From positions 1-40,517 of the forward strand of contig NZ_JARGDQ010000013.1 of assembly GCF_029210385.1 (NCBI RefSeq): a stretch of 40,517 nt of DNA. Direction: 5' to 3'. How positions within the stretch are numbered: the first letter of the stretch is position 1; the number at the start of each line of letters is the position of its first letter. A program made the translations under genes and the position numbers. The notes below the pieces were generated by a model. It had not been told where the DNA came from. It saw only the letters and a program-made list of their open reading frames with translations, and made no database searches. Positions 36,801-40,517 of this stretch are shown piece by piece. The stretch is from Desulfurivibrio dismutans (GTDB taxonomy: Bacteria; Desulfobacterota; Desulfobulbia; Desulfobulbales; Desulfurivibrionaceae).

Positions 36801-37098
36801 CGGCCGGTCGAGACTGGAAGCGGCGGCTGATTCGGCCGTTAAAAGTGCCGGGGGTACCGGTGGGGTCGCCCCGGCCATGGCGTTGCTCAATCCACAGCTC
36901 TGGCAGAATACCGTTCTGCCGTTGCCGGAGGATAGCACCCCGCTGGACCGGGCCGCCGACCAGGCCACTGGCTGGCAGGATCTGCTGACCGGCCGCAAGG
37001 TGCCGGTGTTGTCGGGGCCGGACGGGAATTACTTGACCTGCGGCGATCTTTTTGCCACCCTGCCTATGGCGGTGCTGTACAGCCGGGCCGCCGTCTGA
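33811..37098 (+). CDS. treY: Malto-oligosyltrehalose synthase with three low-complexity insertions
   Basis: A 1095-residue GH13 isomerase that converts the reducing end of maltodextrins to a trehalose bond, the step before TreZ. The start YATYRLQFNRDFTFAAAA is canonical. Active-site motifs are VDIVPNHMGVGG, GLRVDHPDGLSDP (nucleophile), YLVVEKILAVHEHLP (acid) and TSTHDSKRSEDVRSR. Most TreY proteins have 700-950 residues; the excess is Gly/Ala/Ser/Glu-rich inserts near residues 368-411, 581-616 and 985-1025. The first insert directly precedes the acid motif. I chose the ATG at 33811, 7 bp after AGGAGG, over the TTG at 33763. It is transcribed away from hsp20 and is alone before the rhodanese gene. 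Confidence 0.92.
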   Translation: MSSRPRSFPYATYRLQFNRDFTFAAAAQLVPYLHRLGVSHCYASPLLKARLGSMHGYDIVDHHQLNPELGGRADFDRLVAGLHEHGMGLIVDIVPNHMGVGGADNAWWQDVLENGPAAEYADFFDIDWRPAHETLRGKILLPLLGQPYGAALDKGEIKLDYDSTAGSFHFAYYEHRLPLDPVTYPAVAAPGLEALRRRLPADDPGRAELENLLTALAHLPGRADREPERRQERRRDKEITKQRLRELGARFSWVNTFWQQCLDYFNQPGDHRPEAVARRGERLHQLLEQQVYRPAHWVVAGDEINYRRFFDINSLAGLQAEREEVFTATHGLLLELVAAGRIDGLRVDHPDGLSDPAGYFRRLQAAVAAVRADSGTGPVSWSEGNAAPELVPGSSSVAGPGSTPAEKSGGETAGIYLVVEKILAVHEHLPKNWQVHGTTGYDFVNQVNGLFVQPAHEAVLSRIYHRFVGRRQDFDELLYRRKKLIITGQLASELTVLARLLKDIAEGDRHTRDFTLNGLREALIEITAAFPVYRTYIIPAEAGAAIYQVAPEDRRHVEWAVAQARKRAWARDGGLYDFIRSLLTGESHGSGVGDRAGAAGSVLAEQALTVAGESAGQMSEFSLSARFIRKFQQYTAPVMAKALEDTTFYVANRLLSLNEVGGDPRRFYVSPAAFHHAAQERLRRWPVAMLATSTHDSKRSEDVRSRINVLSEVPELWGRYLKRWRRLNRSRKSRVNGRLAPSPNDEYFLYQTLLGSWPLNAQNGYNPGGDSLGDYRGRIREYMLKVIREAKTHTSWLNPDAAYEEAVARFVEQLLSPPGVAGPGGLTGANPFLADFVPLVRQLAPYGLLNALAQVLLKLTSPGVPDLYQGTELWDFSLVDPDNRRPVDYRRRRELLAALPDPTRPATAEMIKELLANLEDGRLKLLLTSRLLHLRRQIPELFGEGGYQPLTATGERGEHLCAFVRQWREHRLLVITGRWFATLAAVGTPPESGGGNAGRSRLEAAADSAVKSAGGTGGVAPAMALLNPQLWQNTVLPLPEDSTPLDRAADQATGWQDLLTGRKVPVLSGPDGNYLTCGDLFATLPMAVLYSRAAV

Positions 37099-37162
37099 CC
37101 GCGCCGGCATGCCGGTGCTTGCGACTGATCAACCGCCATAACCGAGGCATAAGAGGTAGATA

Positions 37163-37981
37163 ATGAACTGGAAAAGACTTTTTTCCCGCACGCCGTCTTT
37201 GGACCCCGCCGAGGCACGTAAGTTTATGGATCAACGTTCGGCCGCTGAGTACCAGTTGTTGGATGTTCGCCAGCCCAAGGAGTACGAGGCGGAGCACCTG
37301 CCGGGGGCGCGCCTGATTCCCATCAAGGAACTGGCCCAGCGTCAGGCCGAGCTGGACCCGGCCCGGCCGGTGCTGGTTTATTGCGCCGTGGGAGGGCGCA
37401 GCCGGGCGGCGGCCCAGTATTTGAACGGTCAAGGCTTCAAGGAGGTCTACAATGTGGCCGGCGGCATCAAGGCCTGGGAAGGAGGCAAGGCCGCCGGACC
37501 CGTCGAGGCGGGCCTGGAACTGCTGCCCGCCGAGGCCGAATATGACGAAGCCGCCGCTTTGGCCTACGCCATGGAGGACGGCCTGCAGCGTTTTTACCTT
37601 AAACTGGCGGCCGACAGCGGCGATGCCGCCCTGCAAAAAACCTACCAGCGCCTGGCGGGCCTGGAAGACGGCCACAAGGCCCGGCTGGCCGCTGAGTACC
37701 GCAAGAAAACCGGCCAAAACCTGGAGCCGGCCGGGCAGGATGAACTGCTGGAAGGCGGCCGGCCCCCGACATCGTTTACCTCCGCCACCCCGGCCCAAGC
37801 CCTGGATCAGGCCATGGGGCTTGAATTCCAGGCCCAGGATCTTTACCTGCGCCTGGCCGCACAAAGCGAAGTGGCCGCCAGCCGAGAGTTTTTTCTGGCC
37901 ATGGCGGCGGAAGAAAAAGAGCATCTGGCCCTGTTGGCCCGTGAGTTGGAGCAGGCCGGGGAAGGGGACAATGCCGCATAA
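37163..37981 (+). CDS. Rhodanese-ferritin-like (rubrerythrin-type) fusion protein
   Basis: A 272-residue two-domain protein. Residues 10-108 are a rhodanese: LLDVRQPKEYEAEHLPGA, then the active-site loop VYCAVGGRSRAAA (Cys at about residue 75), closing NVAGGIKAWEGG. This domain carries sulfane sulfur on Cys. Residues about 120-268 are a four-helix ferritin-like domain with AMEDGLQRFYLKLA, LEDGHKARLA, GLEFQAQDLYLRLA and AAEEKEHLALLA, giving the E/E-x-x-H ligand pattern of a di-iron site. A GAGGTAG site precedes the ATG. The stop overlaps the FAD oxidoreductase start by 11 bp, so the two are cotranscribed. The fusion suggests a role in sulfur or selenium transfer with peroxide or oxygen protection (inference). 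Confidence 0.85.
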   Translation: MNWKRLFSRTPSLDPAEARKFMDQRSAAEYQLLDVRQPKEYEAEHLPGARLIPIKELAQRQAELDPARPVLVYCAVGGRSRAAAQYLNGQGFKEVYNVAGGIKAWEGGKAAGPVEAGLELLPAEAEYDEAAALAYAMEDGLQRFYLKLAADSGDAALQKTYQRLAGLEDGHKARLAAEYRKKTGQNLEPAGQDELLEGGRPPTSFTSATPAQALDQAMGLEFQAQDLYLRLAAQSEVAASREFFLAMAAEEKEHLALLARELEQAGEGDNAA

Positions 37982-39110
37982 AACAGGTAAAAAACTGGTG
38001 CTGGTGGGCGGCGGGCATGCCCACATGCAAACCCTGGCCGCCATCGGCAACTTCGTTCGCCGGGGGCATTCGGTAACCGTGGTGGCGCCCTCGCCCTACC
38101 ATTATTATTCGGGAATGGGGCCGGGGATGCTGGGGGGTACCTACCAGCCGGAGGATATTCGCTTCGCTACCCAGCAGCAGGTGGAAAAGCTGGGCGGCAC
38201 CTTCGTGCTGGGCCGGGTGACCCGCATTGACCCGGTGGCGGGCGAGGTGGAGTTGGCCGACGGCGGCCGCATCCCATATGATGTGGTTTCCTGCAACGCC
38301 GGCAGCCAGGTGCCGACCAGTTTGCCCATTACCGCCGCCGAGGGCGAAGGGGTGCCGATTTTTACCGTTAAGCCCATCGAGCGGCTGTGGGAAGCTCGCC
38401 AACAGTTGCTGGCCCTGGCCATCGAAGGCCCCCCCAAAGTGGCGGTGATCGGCGGCGGGCCTTCGGCGGTGGAAATCGCCGGCAACACCTGGCGCTTGCT
38501 GCGGGAGGCCGGCCACCAGCGCCCCTGCATCCGAATCTTTGCTGGTCGTAAACTGATGGGCCGGGCTTCCGAAGAGGTGCGCCGGCGGGTCAACGCTTCT
38601 TTGGCGCGGCGGCATATCGAGGTGGTGGAGCCGGGCCGGGTGCAGGAAATACACGACGGCAGGGTGGTGATAGAGGGCAGGAACAACAACTGCAAGGCGG
38701 ATTTTATCTTTCTTGCCCAAGGGATCAGGCCCGCGCCCATCTTTGCCGACTCCGGCCTGCCGGTGGGGCCCGACGGCGGCCTGCTGGTCAACGAATATCT
38801 GCACTGCCCGGGGAAGTCGCAGATATTCGGCGGTGGCGACTGTATTTACTTTGAACCCCAACCGTTGGACAAGGTCGGGGTTTATGCGGTGCGGCAAAAC
38901 CCGGTGCTGCGCCACAACCTGCTGGCGGCCCTGGAAGGTGGCGAGTTGCGGACGTTTGCCCCGGGCGGCGACTACCTGCTGATTTACAACCTGGGTGATG
39001 ACACCGGGGTGCTCCAGAAACGCTGGCTGATTTTCGGCGGCCGTTTGGCTTTCCGTATCAAAGACTATATCGACCGCCGGTTCATGCGTCGTTTTCAACA
39101 GCACGCCTGA
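37971..39110 (+). CDS. FAD-dependent pyridine-nucleotide oxidoreductase (NDH-2/SelD-associated type)
   Basis: A 379-residue flavoprotein. The FAD-binding start KLVLVGGGHAHMQTL (residues about 8-22) carries GGGHAH, a variant typical of oxidoreductases fused or linked to selenide-water dikinase (SelD) and of some NDH-2-like quinone reductases. The NAD(P)H Rossmann motif is VAVIGGGPSAVEIAG, and the second FAD motif is IFGGGDCIYF. There are no redox-active Cys pairs, so it is not a disulfide reductase. The start at ATG 37971 overlaps the rhodanese gene. The context of a rhodanese upstream and YeeE genes downstream suggests electron transfer in sulfur or selenium metabolism, but the substrate is unknown. 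The gene ends 153 bp before the next gene. Confidence 0.85.
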   Translation: MPHKTGKKLVLVGGGHAHMQTLAAIGNFVRRGHSVTVVAPSPYHYYSGMGPGMLGGTYQPEDIRFATQQQVEKLGGTFVLGRVTRIDPVAGEVELADGGRIPYDVVSCNAGSQVPTSLPITAAEGEGVPIFTVKPIERLWEARQQLLALAIEGPPKVAVIGGGPSAVEIAGNTWRLLREAGHQRPCIRIFAGRKLMGRASEEVRRRVNASLARRHIEVVEPGRVQEIHDGRVVIEGRNNNCKADFIFLAQGIRPAPIFADSGLPVGPDGGLLVNEYLHCPGKSQIFGGGDCIYFEPQPLDKVGVYAVRQNPVLRHNLLAALEGGELRTFAPGGDYLLIYNLGDDTGVLQKRWLIFGGRLAFRIKDYIDRRFMRRFQQHA

Positions 39111-39127
39111 TAAAAAAACGTTTTTCC

Positions 39128-39167
39128 TTGACAATCGGGAGCTAGAATAACGACAATTGATTGTTAT
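39128..39167 (+). promoter_or_regulatory. Promoter and operator-like inverted repeat of the yeeE pair
   Basis: TTGACA (39128-39133), an 18-bp spacer and GACAAT (39152-39157) could form a promoter. An inverted repeat ATAAC-N11-GTTAT (39147-39151 and 39163-39167) with a central CAATTG covers the -10. This is the layout expected for a repressor-controlled operon; no regulator gene is in the window. An A7-CG-T5 hairpin just upstream may end the previous transcript. Confidence 0.4.
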
Positions 39168-39263
39168 CAGCTGAACACTGTCGTGTTGGTGATGATATGG
39201 GGTTTAGTGTACGCAGTTCTTTAATTATTGCATTTAAAATTTAAAGAGCAAGGAGGAAGAATC

Positions 39264-39779
39264 ATGAAACAGAATGGTGCCTGGAGTCCCTATCTGGCCG
39301 GCGGTTTGGCCGGCCTGCTGGGGGTGCTGTCGGTGCTGCTGGCCGGTCAGTTTTTCGGTGCGTCCACCTCGTTTGTGCGAACCGCCGGGATGATCGAGCA
39401 GTTGTTGGGTCCGGAACGGGTCGCAGAAATGGATTACTTTGTCAAGGTGGTCCCCGGGATCGACTGGCAGTGGATGTTTGTTTTCGGCATTTTCCTGGGT
39501 TCTTTGGTCGCCGCCCTGGCTTCCGGCACTTTTCGCCTGCAGACGGTACCGGATATGTGGCAGCGGCGCTTTGGTCACACCCCGGTAAAACGGGCAGTGG
39601 TGGCTTTTGCCGGCGGGGTGGTGGCCATGTTCGGTGCTCGGCTGGCCGACGGCTGACCCAGCGGTCACGGGTTGAGCGGTTCGCTTCAACTAGCGGTCAG
39701 TGGGTTTGTGGCATTAATTTGTTTCTTTGTGGCCGGGGTAATCATGGCCCGCATCGTCTATGGAGGTGGCAAATCATGA
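39264..39779 (+). CDS. YeeE/YedE-type membrane protein with in-frame TGA, candidate selenoprotein
   Basis: Read through the TGA at 39654-39656 this is a 171-residue membrane protein. Three or four helices lie at about residues 8-28, 70-92, 112-130 and 145-165. The stretch around the TGA reads GARLADG-(TGA)-PSGHGLSG. YeeE/YedE transporters have GAR(L/I)AGGC(T/P)SGHG(I/L)SG here, with a Cys that is functionally essential in the thiosulfate transporter TsuA, so the TGA replaces the conserved Cys. The frame after it stays open, continues with good membrane sequence (GFVALICFFVAGVIMARIVY), and ends in an ATGA overlap with the next yeeE gene (39776-39779). A hairpin with GU in its loop lies 15-34 bases past the TGA. 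Together these indicate selenocysteine rather than a stop. AGGAGGA precedes ATG 39264. An ordinary annotation would truncate this at 39656. Confidence 0.85.
39671..39690 (+). promoter_or_regulatory. Candidate bacterial SECIS hairpin
   Basis: GTTGA-GCG (39671-39678) pairs with CGC-(T)-TCAAC (39682-39690), eight pairs with one bulged U on the 3' side, and a GUU loop (39679-39681). The loop begins 22 nt after the TGA, inside the range for bacterial SECIS elements, and contains the GU needed for SelB contact in E. coli fdhF. The bulge is on the opposite side from the fdhF bulged U, which is a point of caution. Confidence 0.6.
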
Positions 39780-40303
39780 GTTCGTTACTTTATGGTCTGA
39801 TCACCGGCTTTTTGTTCGGCTTTCTGCTCCAGAAGGCCCGGGTAATCCGTTATGACAAGCAGTTGGGAGCCCTGCGGCTACTGGACATGACCATCGTCAA
39901 GTTCATGCTCACCAGCGTCATGGTGGGCATGGTTGGGGTTTACCTGCTGCAGGACCTGGGCCTGGCCGAGTTATCGATCAAGAGTATGGTGGCCGGCCCG
40001 GTGATTATCGGCGGCCTGCTCTTCGGTCTAGGCTGGGGGCTGTTGGGCTACTGCCCCGGCACCTCCGCCGGCGCCCTGGGCGAGGGTCGGGTGGACGCCT
40101 TCTGGGGAATCCTGGGCATGGTCACCGGGGCCGCCCTGTTTGCCGAGGCCTACCCCTGGCTGCTGCGCACCGTTTACACCTGGGGCGATCTCGGCAAGCT
40201 GACGGTGCCGCAGGTCTTGGGCGTCAACCACTGGCTGGTGATCCCCGTCTTCATCATCGGCGTGGTTTTCTTGCTGCGCTGGCTGGAGAAAAGGGGGCTG
40301 TAA
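39776..40303 (+). CDS. YeeE/YedE (DUF6691-like) membrane protein, second half-transporter
   Basis: A 175-residue integral membrane protein with four to five predicted helices (about residues 4-20, 42-60, 72-94, 105-122 and 150-168). The motif GLGWGLLGYCPGTSAGALGE (about residues 83-102) is the second conserved Cys segment of the YeeE/YedE fold, matching half-length DUF6691-type proteins. Full-length YeeE has two such Cys-bearing halves in one chain; here they are two genes joined by an ATGA overlap, so the products very likely assemble into one thiosulfate- or other sulfur-species-conducting unit. This copy keeps Cys (TGC) where the partner has TGA. A hairpin lies 22 bp past the stop. Confidence 0.88.
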   Translation: MSSLLYGLITGFLFGFLLQKARVIRYDKQLGALRLLDMTIVKFMLTSVMVGMVGVYLLQDLGLAELSIKSMVAGPVIIGGLLFGLGWGLLGYCPGTSAGALGEGRVDAFWGILGMVTGAALFAEAYPWLLRTVYTWGDLGKLTVPQVLGVNHWLVIPVFIIGVVFLLRWLEKRGL

Positions 40304-40324
40304 GGTGCAGGGCAAACTGACTGA

Positions 40325-40359
40325 CTGGAAGTTCCGGGCTTGGGCCAGGGTGCTTCCAG
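40325..40359. terminator. Inverted repeat between convergent genes, possible terminator
   Basis: CTGGAAG (40325-40331) and CTTCCAG (40353-40359) form a perfect 7-bp stem with a GC-rich 21-nt loop that can pair internally. It lies between the yeeE stop and the convergent minus-strand gene. No clear U-tract follows. Confidence 0.4.
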
Positions 40360-40364
40360 CCAGC

Positions 40365-40517
40365 TTAACTTGCTGATTTCATGTTTTCGCCGTCTGGCTT
40401 GCGAGCTTTTTTAATAAATTTGTTAAAATTGCTGTTGACGTGCATTACCTCTTCGGCTATGTTGCCCGTCTCCTGCAGCACGGGAGGGAGCGAGGCCGTC
40501 AGGGCCCGGTTCCGAAG
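40365..40517 (-). CDS. C-terminal 50 residues of an unidentified protein (runs off the window)
   Basis: The minus strand is open from the window edge to a TAA at 40365-40367. The encoded C-terminus contains LPPVLQETGNIAEEVMHVN, then NFNKFIKKARKPDGENMKSA. It is helical and lysine-rich at the end and not obviously membrane-bound. The in-frame length and convergent position support a real gene, but I cannot assign a family from this piece. Confidence 0.5.
   Translation of the reverse strand, partial: LRNRALTASLPPVLQETGNIAEEVMHVNSNFNKFIKKARKPDGENMKSAS

Overview
This is a GC-rich bacterial chromosome segment. The gene families suggest a Gram-negative, sulfur-metabolising organism, and a Desulfobacterota (Desulfobulbales-like) genome would fit best. 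The evidence is a PEP-CTERM protein, YeeE/YedE sulfur-transport genes, a probable selenocysteine codon, GAF/GGDEF signalling proteins and a complete trehalose/maltodextrin gene set. The taxonomic call is inference; no rRNA or tRNA gene was seen.

Region 1 (1-14.2 kb) is a defense island. A BrnT/BrnA toxin-antitoxin pair precedes a broken type I restriction gene (hsdR) that lost its DEAD-box segment and its C-terminus. A small gamma-glutamylcyclotransferase-like fragment follows. Next comes a cleanly organised operon behind a good sigma-70 promoter: an excisionase-type HTH protein, a SNF2/RapA-type helicase, a large beta-class (type III Mod-like) DNA methyltransferase, a Fic protein, a type III Res-like helicase-nuclease and the PHP N-terminus of a TrlF-like ATPase. 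The PHP gene is cut off by a DUF4357 fragment. Four direct repeats spaced 30/40/30 bp lie between fic and res.

Region 2 (14.2-20.4 kb) is a worn array of defense and toxin-antitoxin modules: an AlbA_2 remnant, MNT/HEPN, a RelE/XRE triad, a frameshifted Fic gene and a YhcG fragment. Successive modules are separated by five same-strand pieces of one DUF4357 gene, which looks like modular shuffling by recombination at this sequence. Nearly every gene here is damaged.

Region 3 (20.4-26.5 kb, minus strand) holds a PEP-CTERM protein and a signalling operon. The operon encodes a membrane GAF sensor and a GAF/class III nucleotide cyclase (apparently one gene split by a frameshift), followed by a dCache-HAMP-PAS-GGDEF diguanylate cyclase.

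Region 4 (26.5-37.1 kb) is a trehalose/glycogen block. It contains a DUF5752 gene, a TreT-type glycosyltransferase, glgX, treZ, an opposing hsp20 and treY. Together these could make trehalose both from activated glucose plus glucose (TreT) and from maltodextrin (TreY/TreZ, with GlgX debranching).

Region 5 (37.1-40.5 kb) concerns sulfur or selenium handling: a rhodanese/ferritin-like fusion, a pyridine-nucleotide FAD oxidoreductase and two half-size YeeE/YedE membrane proteins. The first YeeE gene has an in-frame TGA exactly where the family has its conserved Cys. A hairpin with GU in its loop follows the TGA, and read-through ends in an ATGA overlap with the next gene. It is therefore a strong selenoprotein candidate and the most interesting observation here. 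A minus-strand gene runs off the right edge.
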